A DNA stretch of 56,347 nucleotides from Butyrivibrio sp. UBA3740 (GCA_002372465.1 DFGW01000213.1:1-56347), one strand, 5' to 3'; counted from the stretch's first letter, positions 1 through 8,766 are shown. Made by a program: numbers and translations. The notes: generated from the letters alone by a model not told the origin.

Positions 1-422
1 GCCATCTGATGATAGGACATATTCCCATCATCAGCCAGACGCATGTAATCAAGCGTAAACATCTCGCCGTCTTTGATCCTTGAAAAAACGACGTCCATCT
101 TCACATCACGCTGAATGCTCTCGATGTTGGTTACCACGAAACGATCTACGTATTCCTCAATATAACGGTCATAATTGTCAAATCGAAAACCCAGTTCCAC
201 CGCATAACGGTTAGTATTTTCTCCTGTAGAGCGGTACAGATACATCTTCTTTGTATTGACATTGATGACCCAGATTGTATGATACTCTTTTCCGATTCCG
301 GTAATGATGCCGGTCAGACGCTTAATGCGTGCATTAAAATCCTCAACCAGAGCGCGCTGATCTTCAGGATAATCAGCTGGATTTATTAATTCATTTTCCT
401 TTATGATTAAATCTGATTGCAT
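1..422 (-). CDS. Probable signalling protein, N-terminal part (runs off window)
   Basis: The gene reads leftward from an ATG at 420-422, with a strong TGCAGGAGG ribosome site just upstream, and leaves the window after about 140 codons without a stop. The visible part is hydrophilic with no signal peptide or membrane segment. It contains a sensor-like stretch (KEYHTIWVINVNTKKMYLYR, then RYIEEYVDRFV and VFSRIKDGEMF) resembling the PAS-like module that precedes GGDEF in the 23170-25533 protein of this window (compare DMVLSVNKTNDVCEVYYLS). I therefore infer the N-terminus of a cyclic-di-GMP or other PAS-type signalling protein. The output domain lies outside the window, so this stays tentative. 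Confidence 0.6.
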   Translation of the reverse strand, partial: MQSDLIIKENELINPADYPEDQRALVEDFNARIKRLTGIITGIGKEYHTIWVINVNTKKMYLYRSTGENTNRYAVELGFRFDNYDRYIEEYVDRFVVTNIESIQRDVKMDVVFSRIKDGEMFTLDYMRLADDGNMSYHQM

Positions 423-548
423 AAAGCCTCCTGCAGGCAAATTCAGAACCAATAAATTAGTCATTATATAACAAAATTTTACACCATTTTCCGAGCAAAA
501 AATTAACATTAATGAAAATTTAAGAAACTTTCTCGTTAGTGATGTTTC

Positions 549-578
549 TTGGAGAAAACAACAGGAGAGTGTTATACT
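549..578 (+). promoter_or_regulatory. Probable sigma-A promoter of the HD/kinase genes
   Basis: TTGGAG (549-554), 18-bp spacer, TATACT (573-578), about 40 bp ahead of the HD gene start. It matches four of six -35 bases and five of six -10 bases. A 7-bp inverted repeat AAGAAAC/GTTTCTT lies immediately upstream and may be a regulator site. Confidence 0.5.
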
Positions 579-618
579 TGCAGGTAAGATATCAGAGGAG
601 TTTATTAAAGTCATAGAT

Positions 619-1428
619 ATGATGATAGACAGACAACATGTGAAGGAGGCCTTTGCCTCATATACAAGGAAATATGATCCTGAGGATACGAAGATAGCGC
701 TGAAGATTGCCCATACCTATCGGGTGGCGGATAACTGTGAGCAGATTGCAAAATCAATCGGACTGGATGAGGAGGGCGTGGAATTTGCCTGGCTCTCGGG
801 GATGCTGCATGATGTTGGAAGGTTTGAACAGGTTAAAAGATATAATACCTTTATTGACGCTGATTCCGTGGACCATGCGGAGTTCGGTGCGGAGCTCCTC
901 TTTGGGCCTGACAGGCTGATCGAAGATTATGTGGAATCCTCAGATGAGGGAAGTGAAGAGGACTATGGAAGAGGGCCTGATACTTCATTCAATAGTATGA
1001 TGGAGACGGTGATCCGGCAGCACAACAAGTACAGGATCGATCCTTCAGTTGACGGAGATACGCTTGTTTTCTGCAACATACTTCGGGACGCTGACAAGGT
1101 TGACATCCTTCGGGTGAATGTTGAGACCCCCATGGAGGAAATATATAACGTTACGGAAGAAGTTCTTTTGACAAGCGGTGTTTCTGATAAGGTTATGGAG
1201 CAGGTCAGGGAGCATCATGCAGTGGTCCGCAGCATTATGGAGACTCCGGCGGAGCACCTTATCGGGCATATTGCCCTTGCCTTTGAGCTGGTTTATCCAA
1301 AGAGCTGGGAGCTTGCCAGGGAGCAGGGTTACATCTACAGGATGTTTGAATTCCCTACTAAGAATGAGAGCATGAAAAGGGCGCTTGTGGATGCCCGCAG
1401 GGAGCTGGAGGAATTCTACAGAAAGTAA
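619..1428 (+). CDS. HD-domain metal-dependent phosphohydrolase
   Basis: A 269-residue soluble protein with the HD signature: His32 in the first helix, the paired His64-Asp65 (GMLHDVGRF), a later His in DSVDHAEF, and an Asp in LRDADKVD. These are the metal ligands expected of the HD superfamily, which hydrolyses phosphomonoesters or cyclic nucleotides. Nothing else in the protein identifies the substrate. The start ATG at 619 (or the adjacent ATG at 622) follows CAGAGGAG. It lies 33 bp ahead of a P-loop kinase gene and probably shares its transcript, so a nucleotide-salvage or nucleotide-housekeeping role is possible but is inference. Confidence 0.85.
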   Translation: MMIDRQHVKEAFASYTRKYDPEDTKIALKIAHTYRVADNCEQIAKSIGLDEEGVEFAWLSGMLHDVGRFEQVKRYNTFIDADSVDHAEFGAELLFGPDRLIEDYVESSDEGSEEDYGRGPDTSFNSMMETVIRQHNKYRIDPSVDGDTLVFCNILRDADKVDILRVNVETPMEEIYNVTEEVLLTSGVSDKVMEQVREHHAVVRSIMETPAEHLIGHIALAFELVYPKSWELAREQGYIYRMFEFPTKNESMKRALVDARRELEEFYRK

Positions 1429-1461
1429 TGCCCTGAATCTATATTTAATTGGTGGATGGCT

Positions 1462-2184
1462 ATGAATTATAACGTGAACATAAACGGAATAGATGTGGAG
1501 GCTACATATAGTGCCGATGCCATTAAGAACGTCATTGAGCCACTGCTTATGCACCTTGTGGAAATTCGGCAACAAAAAGGCGGCCGTGTTCTTGCCATGA
1601 TCGCTGCACCTCCGGGAGCGGGAAAGAGCACTCTTGTCAGTTTTCTTGAATACTATGCGAAAGCTCTTTTGCCGGAGCTTACGGTGCAGGCCATTGGCAT
1701 GGATGGCTTTCACAGGAGGCAGGAGTATCTTACTTCCCATGAAACTGAGGTGGACGGAAAGATGATTCCCATGGTCCAGATAAAAGGAGCTCCGGTGACC
1801 TTTGATCTGGGGGCGTTTGTTACCAAGATAAAAGAGGTGCTTGCAGGCGGAACTGCCCTCTGGCCCACTTATGACAGGCATCTGCATAACCCCATTGAGG
1901 ACGCCATAACCGTAACCGGAGACATTGTGATCCTTGAGGGTAATTATCTTTTGCTTGATGAGGAAGGATGGCGGGATATTCACAAAATGGCGGACTACAC
2001 CATATTCCTTCGGGGCGATGAAGAGGTACTTCGAAAGCGCCTGGTGGACAGGAAGGAAGCCAGCGGAAACTCAAGGGATAAGGCTGAGGCTTTTGTGGAC
2101 TTCAGTGACATGAGAAATGTAAGGCTGTGCCTGAATCATTCGCTGCCTGCGGACCTGGAACTTAGGCTTGAGGATTTTCCGTGA
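1462..2184 (+). CDS. P-loop nucleoside/nucleotide kinase family protein
   Basis: About 240 residues of the uridine kinase/phosphoribulokinase/pantothenate kinase superfamily. The Walker A loop is APPGAGKST near residue 50, followed by MDGFHRRQEYL, PTYDRHLHNP and a Walker B-like VILEGNYLLL. RLVDRK near the C-terminus is the usual lid arginine region. It phosphorylates a small molecule (nucleoside, sugar or vitamin) with ATP; the substrate cannot be told from sequence. An ATG at 1456 abuts the GGTGG ribosome site directly, so the ATG at 1462 is the better start. The 3' end overlaps the convergent asparaginase gene by 23 bp, with no room for a separate terminator. Confidence 0.8.
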   Translation: MNYNVNINGIDVEATYSADAIKNVIEPLLMHLVEIRQQKGGRVLAMIAAPPGAGKSTLVSFLEYYAKALLPELTVQAIGMDGFHRRQEYLTSHETEVDGKMIPMVQIKGAPVTFDLGAFVTKIKEVLAGGTALWPTYDRHLHNPIEDAITVTGDIVILEGNYLLLDEEGWRDIHKMADYTIFLRGDEEVLRKRLVDRKEASGNSRDKAEAFVDFSDMRNVRLCLNHSLPADLELRLEDFP

Positions 2185-3169
2185 GTTCGCCGGCGATGTT
2201 GATCCCGTAATAGTCCTTTATCTCTGAAGGATTCTCTGTCATTCCGAGGATCCACATGAGTTTTGTAAGGGCCGCTTCGCTGGTCATGTCGTGGGCCTGC
2301 AGGACTCCGATTTCCAGGGCACGGCGACCGGTTTCATACACATTCATTTTGGAGCCTTCGTAGGTACACTGGGTTCCCACAACCACAGTTATTCCGTCTT
2401 CGATGAGCTTTTCCAAAGTGCTGATGAAATCATGCTTAACAAAGGGCATCCCTCCAATGCCGTAGGCCTCGATGTAGATGCCCTTGTAGCCCTGGTCCGC
2501 TAAAGACTCCAGAAAACTTCTGTGCATCCCCGGGAACATCTTTATCATGCAGACCTTTGAAGAGTAAACATCCGACAGGCTGAACACGCCTTTACGCAAC
2601 GGAACCGCCTTCTCATCTATGTTCATGCCTAAAGAGCTGATGGTGGCAACATTTGGATAGTTGATGCTCTCAAAGGCGTCGAAGCTAAGGGACCTGACCT
2701 TTGAAGCCCTACAGCCCAATATCACCTTCCTGTTAAAGGCTACAAAAACGCCGGGAATCCCGCTGGCAGCCATGTGTATGGCGCAGCGACAGTTCTCCAT
2801 GGCATCGGCTACAGGGTTCTTGATGGACAGCTGAGAGCCGGTGATGACCACGGGAATGTTGATATTCTGCAGCATGAAGGACAGCATTGATGAGGTGTAG
2901 GCCAGGGTGTCTGTGCCGTGGATGACCACAATTCCGTCGTGGTTATTTCTAACCTCTGCAATGTGCCTTGCAAGACGGCTCCAGTCTTCAGGGAAGATAT
3001 TGGCGCTGTCCAGGGAACAGAAGTCCTCAATTTCCAGATTGGTATTGCCGGAGACAAAGTGAAGGTCCTTTTGCATGTCCTGGCTTGTGAGCCCCGGCGC
3101 AAGGCCACTCTCCTTCATGACGGAAGACAAGGTTCCGCCGGTATTTATGATCAGTATATTTCTACTCAT
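2162..3169 (-). CDS. ansA: L-asparaginase, type I (cytoplasmic)
   Basis: A 335-residue asparaginase/glutaminase-family amidohydrolase that turns L-asparagine into aspartate and ammonia. Both catalytic threonine motifs are present: NTGGTLS at residues 9-15 and VIHGTDTLAYTSSML near residue 84, with a downstream Lys region (GCRASKVRS). There is no signal peptide, and the length suits the cytoplasmic type I class rather than the secreted type II class. The ATG at 3167-3169 is preceded by GAGGA. The gene is divergent from the symporter at 3292 and tail-overlaps the kinase at 1462. Confidence 0.92.
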   Translation of the reverse strand: MSRNILIINTGGTLSSVMKESGLAPGLTSQDMQKDLHFVSGNTNLEIEDFCSLDSANIFPEDWSRLARHIAEVRNNHDGIVVIHGTDTLAYTSSMLSFMLQNINIPVVITGSQLSIKNPVADAMENCRCAIHMAASGIPGVFVAFNRKVILGCRASKVRSLSFDAFESINYPNVATISSLGMNIDEKAVPLRKGVFSLSDVYSSKVCMIKMFPGMHRSFLESLADQGYKGIYIEAYGIGGMPFVKHDFISTLEKLIEDGITVVVGTQCTYEGSKMNVYETGRRALEIGVLQAHDMTSEAALTKLMWILGMTENPSEIKDYYGINIAGELTENPQA

Positions 3170-3291
3170 AGTTCTTTTCCTCGTGTTTTATTGCAAAAAA
3201 CCTCTTCCACTTGGCGGAATTGGTGCTATAGTAATTATAACATTCGGGGGGGTAAAAATATATTGGAGAGAATCCAGAAGGAGTGAGGAAA

Positions 3292-4251
3292 ATGAAAAAA
3301 GTAAGTGATTTTGTTGGGAAGTACATGGCCATCATTGTTCTGGTGGTGGCAGCACTGGCGCTGTTTGTGCCAAAGACATGCCTGTGGATACAGACATCAT
3401 GGATCAATTATCTACTTATGATCGTCATGTTTGGAATGGGTCTGACCCTGAAGCTTGATGATTTTGCCATCGTCTTCAAGCGTCCAAAGGACATCATTAT
3501 CGGTTGCGTTGCTCAGTTCACCATCATGCCACTTCTGGCCTTTATTCTTGGAAAAGCTTTTGGATTGGAAGCAGGTCTTTTGGCCGGCGTGATCCTTGTG
3601 GGAACCTGTCCCGGAGGAACAGCCAGCAACGTTATGACCTATCTTAGCCGTGGCGACGTGGCGCTTTCTGTCGGAATGACCAGCGTAAACACTCTGCTGG
3701 CGCCGTTTTTGACCCCTGCCATAACTTATCTTTTGCTTAAGACCACAGTCAGCGTGGACGTCCTTAGCATGTTCCTTTCAATCATCAAAGTTGTTATCGT
3801 GCCCATTGCTCTGGGCTTTATCATCAACAAGTTCTGGGGAAAATATACTCAGAAAGTTGCCGATGTTCTGCCACTGATTTCAGTAACCGCCATCACATTG
3901 ATCGTGGCTGCGGTTGTTTCACATAACTCCGAGAGAATCCTTGCTACAGGCGCCATCGTATTCGTGGTTGTTATTCTTCACAACCTTCTTGGTTACCTGG
4001 TTGGATTCGGCCTTGGTCTTGCACTTAAGATGCCACTTCCAAGGAAAAAAGCTCTTTCCATCGAGATCGGCATGCAGAATTCAGGACTTGCCACATCCCT
4101 TGCAGGATCTGCATTCCCGGATCTTGCCATGGCTACAGTACCCGGAGCCATCTTCTCTGTATGGCATAACATTTCCGGCGCGCTCCTGGCCAACTTCTTC
4201 AGAAGAATGGAAGAAAAGGATGATAATTGCCAAAAAGAAACTGTTGCATAA
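3292..4251 (+). CDS. Bile acid:sodium symporter (BASS) family transporter
   Basis: About 319 residues with roughly nine to ten hydrophobic segments. The BASS-family signatures are clear: GTCPGGTASNVMTYLSRGD in the middle and IEIGMQNSGLA near the C-terminus. Bacterial members couple Na+ to uptake of organic acids such as pantoate, pyruvate or 2-keto acids, or bile acids; the name does not prove the substrate. A GTG at 3283 lies inside the ribosome site AAGGAGTG, so the ATG at 3292 is preferred, with AGGAG 8 bp upstream. The gene stands alone, divergent from ansA, and ends at a two-way terminator. Confidence 0.88.
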   Translation: MKKVSDFVGKYMAIIVLVVAALALFVPKTCLWIQTSWINYLLMIVMFGMGLTLKLDDFAIVFKRPKDIIIGCVAQFTIMPLLAFILGKAFGLEAGLLAGVILVGTCPGGTASNVMTYLSRGDVALSVGMTSVNTLLAPFLTPAITYLLLKTTVSVDVLSMFLSIIKVVIVPIALGFIINKFWGKYTQKVADVLPLISVTAITLIVAAVVSHNSERILATGAIVFVVVILHNLLGYLVGFGLGLALKMPLPRKKALSIEIGMQNSGLATSLAGSAFPDLAMATVPGAIFSVWHNISGALLANFFRRMEEKDDNCQKETVA

Positions 4252-4262
4252 CAGATAAAGAT

Positions 4263-4290
4263 AAGGCCCTGGCTTAATTGCCGGGGCCTT
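4263..4290. terminator. Two-way intrinsic terminator
   Basis: Eleven-base-pair stem AAGGCCCTGGC/GCCGGGGCCTT (one G-T pair) with a TTAATT loop, between the convergent symporter and hydrolase genes. Short T runs flank it on both strands. Confidence 0.8.
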
Positions 4291-4296
4291 TAAAGA

Positions 4297-4860
4297 TTAA
4301 TCCTCAATAAAGCTTTTGACGCGAGCCAGTAAATCCCGCAGATTGTCAGCATCAGTCAGGACGCTGCCGGTTTCGAGAGAGTGGTTGGCATCGGGGATTT
4401 CATGGAGCTCAAGCTCTAATTTTCTGCACATTTCTTTTACTATGTCATTCTCACACCAGGGGTCGGAAAGGCCGTGATACACCATGCCACAGCCGGTCCT
4501 AAGGTGATCAAAGGTATTGGGAACCGGCGTCAGGATAAGGTGTTTGGCGCCGATGCCATGTTCCTTGTCATAATGGGCTGCAACTGCAGTTCCAAGACTT
4601 TTTCCTATGAAAAGAACTTTTGAATAGTTTTCAAACTTAACCTGGGAAAGCTGCTGCTTCGTCTGCTCAACTGCCAGGGCGAAAGCATCCTTTTTCTTGT
4701 CCGAATTGTCTTTTACCTCTTTGGCTTTATATGGAAAGTTGTAGCTGATCTCAATAAGCTCATACCCTGCCTCCCTGGCCAGGCGCCTTGTATAGTACAA
4801 AAGAGGCTTGTCGATGTGATACCCGATTCCCGGGAAAACTACTGCAATCTTGTCCTGCAT
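4297..4860 (-). CDS. Small alpha/beta hydrolase
   Basis: A 187-residue alpha/beta-hydrolase fold protein. The nucleophile elbow is GKSLG with Ser88; Asp133 (HGLSDPW) and His160 (PDANHSLE) complete a plausible catalytic triad in the right order. It is soluble with no signal peptide. The family covers esterases, lipases and thioesterases, and nothing here fixes the substrate. The ATG follows a near-perfect AGGAGGT. It lies 23 bp downstream of the serpin gene on the same strand and is probably co-transcribed with it. Confidence 0.82.
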   Translation of the reverse strand: MQDKIAVVFPGIGYHIDKPLLYYTRRLAREAGYELIEISYNFPYKAKEVKDNSDKKKDAFALAVEQTKQQLSQVKFENYSKVLFIGKSLGTAVAAHYDKEHGIGAKHLILTPVPNTFDHLRTGCGMVYHGLSDPWCENDIVKEMCRKLELELHEIPDANHSLETGSVLTDADNLRDLLARVKSFIED

Positions 4861-4883
4861 TTTGCTACCTCCTATAGAAAATT

Positions 4884-6245
4884 TTATTGTGCAATCTGTC
4901 CGCTAAAGAGCACCATGTCGTGATCGGCTCCTCCCACGATGTAGAATTTGAAAGGCTCGTCGGCGATGAATTCCTTGGGCTCTATAGGCCCCTCAAAAGC
5001 GCATTCAGTCATCATCAGGGCTGTTGCTGCCGCTGCTTCAAGACCTTCCTCGTCCACCTTTATCCTGGTCTTCTGGATGATGTTGGAAATGTACCAGGAG
5101 GTGTCGGGGCACATCACAGAGAAGTCAGCATTCCCATCGAATGCCAGATCTGCGCCCTGTTCCTTCAGGAAGTCTATGAATTCGTTCTGGGTAAAAGAAC
5201 TCTCCACGTCAAATTTAGGCATCTTCACGTGGACTGCTTCAAAGGTGGCATTGGAACGGGCCGTCAGGTAATCCTCGTTGTCACCAAGGACCAGGAGCAT
5301 CTCAAGGCCGCCGTTAAGAGGGAGTGACACCAGCTTGCTGTCGTCATCTTCATAGTACCAAAAGCTTTCCTGCTGTTCCATGAATTCCTTATCGGTCTTG
5401 TCCCCGGAGGCGGTGGTAAACTGACCCTTGGCTGTCTGGTAGTCGTTGAAGGAATTGATCCAGCCGCTCTTTAAGTAGAGGGTGTTTACAAGGACTGCGT
5501 TTGCTTTTGAAAGATCGGCTGCAATCTGTGGTATCAGGCCGTTTGTGCCTTTGCTGACGAAATCGTTGACTTTTTCTGTCATCTCTTTTGCAGTGACATT
5601 GTTTGCCTCGGCGTTATAGTCCTTCTGGACAGCCTTCAGGTAGTCTTTGCCAAATTCGCCGCTTAAGTCAGTGTTGTTCCAGATGGAATTCAGCATCAGG
5701 AGGGACCCTTCCGGAGCCTTGTCATCGGGGAACCATTCCTTGTTTGCTTCAAACTCTTCCACATCCAGAGCGATGTCTTCGTCGAAGGACGTTTTTAGCT
5801 CAGTGGTCTTGCTGTACCAGGCATTATATTCATCCATGTCCTTAAAGCCCATGGAGTGGATCAGCTGCTCCTTTGTTTCGCCGTCAGCTCCTGCCACAGC
5901 CAGTATCATGGCGGCCTGGAAGGACGTTGGCGAAACCATGTAGTTCTCGTTTTCATACCCTGCAGCTTCAATGAACTCGGCCAGCGCCTTGTTGAAGTCA
6001 GAGGTGATCAGCGATTGGCTTGGGGCGCTGTCAGCTGGGGCATTGTTGGCCGGGGCTTGCGCTGATTCGCTGGTGGCTGACTGAGCCTCGTAGCTGCCAG
6101 CCGGGGCTTGCGCTGATTCGGTGCTGTTTGGTGTGGAGGCACCTGCGCATCCTGCCAGCATTGCTGCTGAAAGAATCGAGCATAGGGCTGCGTTTGTAAG
6201 CCTTTTGTTATCCCGCTTTTTTCCGTTATTTACATTCTTTTTCAT
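4884..6245 (-). CDS. Serpin-family protease inhibitor, lipoprotein
   Basis: About 453 residues. The N-terminus is a lipoprotein signal (basic start, hydrophobic run, lipobox LAGC), followed by a Ser/Ala/Pro-rich linker of about 80 residues and a full serpin fold starting near SLITSDFNKAL. Serpin landmarks are NYMVSPTSFQAAMILAVAGA, LVNTLYLKSGW, the hinge VDEEGLEAAAATA and the terminal ADEPFKFYIV. The alanine-rich hinge suggests a working inhibitor rather than a non-inhibitory relative. Counting P17 to P1 from the hinge puts a Cys at P1, in TEC-AFEG; this is only an alignment estimate. The ATG at 6245 (AGAAGGAGA upstream) is preferred to an in-frame ATG 10 codons earlier that lacks a ribosome site. 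It would sit on the outer face of the membrane and block host, dietary or rival proteases. Confidence 0.92.
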   Translation of the reverse strand: MKKNVNNGKKRDNKRLTNAALCSILSAAMLAGCAGASTPNSTESAQAPAGSYEAQSATSESAQAPANNAPADSAPSQSLITSDFNKALAEFIEAAGYENENYMVSPTSFQAAMILAVAGADGETKEQLIHSMGFKDMDEYNAWYSKTTELKTSFDEDIALDVEEFEANKEWFPDDKAPEGSLLMLNSIWNNTDLSGEFGKDYLKAVQKDYNAEANNVTAKEMTEKVNDFVSKGTNGLIPQIAADLSKANAVLVNTLYLKSGWINSFNDYQTAKGQFTTASGDKTDKEFMEQQESFWYYEDDDSKLVSLPLNGGLEMLLVLGDNEDYLTARSNATFEAVHVKMPKFDVESSFTQNEFIDFLKEQGADLAFDGNADFSVMCPDTSWYISNIIQKTRIKVDEEGLEAAAATALMMTECAFEGPIEPKEFIADEPFKFYIVGGADHDMVLFSGQIAQ

Positions 6246-6467
6246 AATAAGTCTCCTTCTGATATTATGACACAAGTTTTCGCCTTCTACATGGTAAACA
6301 ACTCAGGTGGCGAAAATGTTGCAGAGATTAAGCAAAGATACAAAAAAATCTTCAGAATCAGTCGCAGGCCTCGCAGGTCCCCGGATATGCTGGGGAGAAT
6401 ATTGGACTTAATACTTGATATCCTATGTACAACAGGAACCGTAGCATTGATATCAAGGAGGTACGAC

Positions 6468-6908
6468 ATGATACAGCACATATACCAGGAACAGATGACA
6501 AGCCAGAATATTACATACGGACTTATAGGCGGAAGGATTTCATCAGGCAAAAGAAATTTCGGAGACCTTTCCAACAACACCGTGATAATAGTACTTGATG
6601 AGATCATAGATGAAACTCTCATTCGCGACACAGCACATACTATACTTTCAAAGGGCTGCAAGAATGTGGCCTTTTGCGGAACGGCTTCAGATGAGTGGCA
6701 AGCGGTGTTCGATGAGATTGATCGGGAGATTAACGGATTCAATGATCTTACAGGTTACGAGGATTTCGCAGTAATGTGGAGATTTGAAGACATCGATAGC
6801 CTTCCGGATGAAGTTTCATCCTGCTGGAACGAAGTCCTGATCCTTTGCAGCAGCATGGGAATCCTTCGCGACTGCAAGGATTGTCTTAGGGAAGAGGTCT
6901 GGGCCTGA
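6468..6908 (+). CDS. Hypothetical protein, 146 aa
   Basis: I do not recognise the family. The open frame extends upstream to 6267, but a textbook AAGGAGGT lies 5 bp before the ATG at 6468, and the upstream codons read like non-coding sequence, so the short form is chosen. The protein is soluble and acidic with alternating strand and helix patterns (TVIIVLDEIIDETLIRDTA, then GCKNVAFCGTASDEW, then NEVLILCSSMG), suggesting a small alpha/beta fold. It has several cysteines, including CKDC near the end. It is monocistronic, divergent from the serpin gene. Confidence 0.65.
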   Translation: MIQHIYQEQMTSQNITYGLIGGRISSGKRNFGDLSNNTVIIVLDEIIDETLIRDTAHTILSKGCKNVAFCGTASDEWQAVFDEIDREINGFNDLTGYEDFAVMWRFEDIDSLPDEVSSCWNEVLILCSSMGILRDCKDCLREEVWA

Positions 6909-7086
6909 TCAGGCAAACAGAGATGCTTGAATTCACCTTGCTGTTTGACGTATGCAAACATCACATTTCCATAGACAACTACGAGGATTTTATAAATATC
7001 ACCATTACCGTGGTTTTTTGGTAAAATAGGGTGAGCTGGGAAATGAAATCAGGTGCTCATATGCCACCAATTCGCAGGAGTAGTTC

Positions 7087-7662
7087 ATGAAACTGGAAAC
7101 ACTGACCAAACCTCAGGTTGAAGAACTATATAAGGAAAGGCTTGTGGAGGATTTTCCACCTAATGAGTTAAAGCCTCTGCCCATCATTTTGAAAGCTCTG
7201 GATGAAGGCAGATATGAGACCCTTGGGCTCTGTGAGGATGGAGCGATCATAGGCTATGTCTTTTTGGTGAAGCTTGGGCGGGACTTTCTTGTGGACTACC
7301 TGGCTGTTTTTCCGGAGAGGAGAAATAAGGGCGCCGGAGGAATCATGATAGGTCTTATCAGGGAACACCTTAAGGATGCTGACAACATCATAGTCGAAGT
7401 TGAAGACCCGGAATACGCAGAAGATGAAGCTCAGAGAAGCCTTCAGGAGAGGAGACTTTTCTTTTACCTAAGGAACAGATGCCTGGATACGGGAGTAAGG
7501 GTTCGGACCTTCGGAGTACCCTATATTGTGCTGAATCTTGGGAGGCTTGAGGCAGAAAGTTCTGAAGAGATATGGGAACTGTATCAGTCAACCTATAGAG
7601 AAATCCTTCCAGGGAATATGTTCCGGGGTAACATAGAGTGGATGCAGAAATCAGATCAGTGA
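7087..7662 (+). CDS. GNAT-family N-acetyltransferase
   Basis: A 191-residue protein with the GNAT acetyl-CoA binding motif: strand FLVDYLAVFPERR followed by the pyrophosphate loop RRNKGAGG near residues 79-86. GNAT enzymes transfer an acetyl group from acetyl-CoA to an amine; the acceptor is unknown. The C-terminal part (YLRNRCLDTGVRVRTFGVPYIVLNL) fits the fold's last strands. The start follows GCAGGAG. It heads a tight run with the Sel1-like and PPP phosphatase genes (gaps of 12 and 16 bp), most likely one operon. Confidence 0.85.
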   Translation: MKLETLTKPQVEELYKERLVEDFPPNELKPLPIILKALDEGRYETLGLCEDGAIIGYVFLVKLGRDFLVDYLAVFPERRNKGAGGIMIGLIREHLKDADNIIVEVEDPEYAEDEAQRSLQERRLFFYLRNRCLDTGVRVRTFGVPYIVLNLGRLEAESSEEIWELYQSTYREILPGNMFRGNIEWMQKSDQ

Positions 7663-7674
7663 GGAAATATTAGA

Positions 7675-7875
7675 ATGGATAATAAACAGCAACTTTTAGA
7701 TCTTATAGATAAGGCCGGAAGAGGCAGCATAGAAGCGGCAGAAGCCATCGCTGACGGCTACTTCAAGGGTTCTTTCGAGAGTACCCCAAACCTGACCAAG
7801 GCCAAGAAGTGGGCCTCCTACGCTGCCAAGCATGGGAGCGAGCGCGCCGCTGAGATTCTGGCGTCAATAAACTAA
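7675..7875 (+). CDS. Small Sel1-repeat-like protein
   Basis: A 66-residue protein whose C-terminal half (NLTKAKKWASYAAKHGSERAAEIL) matches the consensus of one Sel1/TPR-like repeat, with a partial helix pair before it (RGSIEAAEAIADGYFKG). One or two such repeats would make a tiny helical scaffold for protein binding. GAGGAAAT precedes the ATG. Its place between a GNAT enzyme and a phosphatase suggests an accessory role in that operon, but no partner can be named. Confidence 0.65.
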   Translation: MDNKQQLLDLIDKAGRGSIEAAEAIADGYFKGSFESTPNLTKAKKWASYAAKHGSERAAEILASIN

Positions 7876-7891
7876 GATAAAAGGGGTTAAC

Positions 7892-8671
7892 ATGGCAACC
7901 TACGTTGTTTCGGATCTGCATGGACAATACAAGATGTTTAAGAAGCTGCTTGAGAAAGCGGCTTTTTCGGATGCGGACAAACTGTACATGCTTGGGGATG
8001 CCATCGACCGCGGACCGGATGGTGTCAAGATCCTGCAGCATGTCATGGAGGCTCCCAATATGGAGTTTTTGCTGGGCAATCATGAATTTATGATGCTCAA
8101 TTCGGTGGATCCTGAGGGCAGTGCACCACTGCTTTGTTCGCAGCTTCCCGGCAGGGATGCCAGGCTATGGACCCTTGGAAATGGTGGCGATAAGACCTTT
8201 AATAAATTCAGGCGCCTTAAGAAAGCCGGCCGCAGGGAACTTCTGGAGTGGCTATTTTCCCGCTCCCTGTCCACCAGAATCGAGGTCGGGCAAAAGTGCT
8301 TTCTCCTGACCCATTCGTTCTTCCGGGAAGATATGATCGATGTGCCCTATAAGGATATGGACTACAGCACGGTCTGGAATATCGTCTGGCCGACGCCCTT
8401 TCGCCCGGATCTTTACATAGATACCAAGGAGTACAGCGCCTATGAACCCTGGACTTTTATTATCGGGCATGTACCTACGATATATGCTGATGAAGCCCAT
8501 TTTCCACGGCCTCTTTCATCGTACAGGACTGAGAATATCATTGTCATAGACGGAGGGTGTGGTCGCCACAATGACGACGACGCCATGTACAAGGGCGGAA
8601 TCCTGCTGCGACTTGATGACCTTTGTGAGTTCACGATAACCTTCTCCGAGCTTGAGGGTAAGAAAGCGTAA
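7892..8671 (+). CDS. PPP-family serine/threonine protein phosphatase
   Basis: A 259-residue metallophosphoesterase with all the PPP metal-binding motifs: SDLHGQ (Asp8, His10), GDAIDRGPDG (Asp36, Asp39, Arg40) and GNHEF (Asn63, His64), then a late GHVPT with the next metal His. This is the lambda-phosphatase/PrpA-like bacterial group, which removes phosphate from Ser/Thr (sometimes Tyr or His) residues or from Ap4A-type nucleotides. It is cytoplasmic. AAAAGGGGTT precedes the ATG. It is the last gene of the GNAT operon. No kinase partner is nearby. Confidence 0.88.
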   Translation: MATYVVSDLHGQYKMFKKLLEKAAFSDADKLYMLGDAIDRGPDGVKILQHVMEAPNMEFLLGNHEFMMLNSVDPEGSAPLLCSQLPGRDARLWTLGNGGDKTFNKFRRLKKAGRRELLEWLFSRSLSTRIEVGQKCFLLTHSFFREDMIDVPYKDMDYSTVWNIVWPTPFRPDLYIDTKEYSAYEPWTFIIGHVPTIYADEAHFPRPLSSYRTENIIVIDGGCGRHNDDDAMYKGGILLRLDDLCEFTITFSELEGKKA

Positions 8672-8684
8672 AAACAAACACCAA

Positions 8685-8713
8685 TTGCCTCTTTTTCATA
8701 AAGTGAGTAAAAT
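8685..8713 (+). promoter_or_regulatory. Probable sigma-A promoter for 8767 and 9016
   Basis: TTGCCT (8685-8690), 17-bp spacer, TAAAAT (8708-8713), about 50 bp before the next start codon. Confidence 0.55.
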
Positions 8714-8766
8714 AATATATAGAGCTTTTGTTTTGAATATACGCGTAAGCACCCGAAGGAGAGTCT

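Noticed and set aside
1045..1983. 312-codon open frame on the minus strand
   Set aside because: Lies antisense across two well-supported genes (HD and kinase), has no recognisable domain, and has a codon pattern that follows from the sense genes.
6267..6467. Extended N-terminus of the 146-aa protein
   Set aside because: The AAGGAGGT site lies before ATG 6468, and the extension has Arg-rich, unconserved-looking codons.
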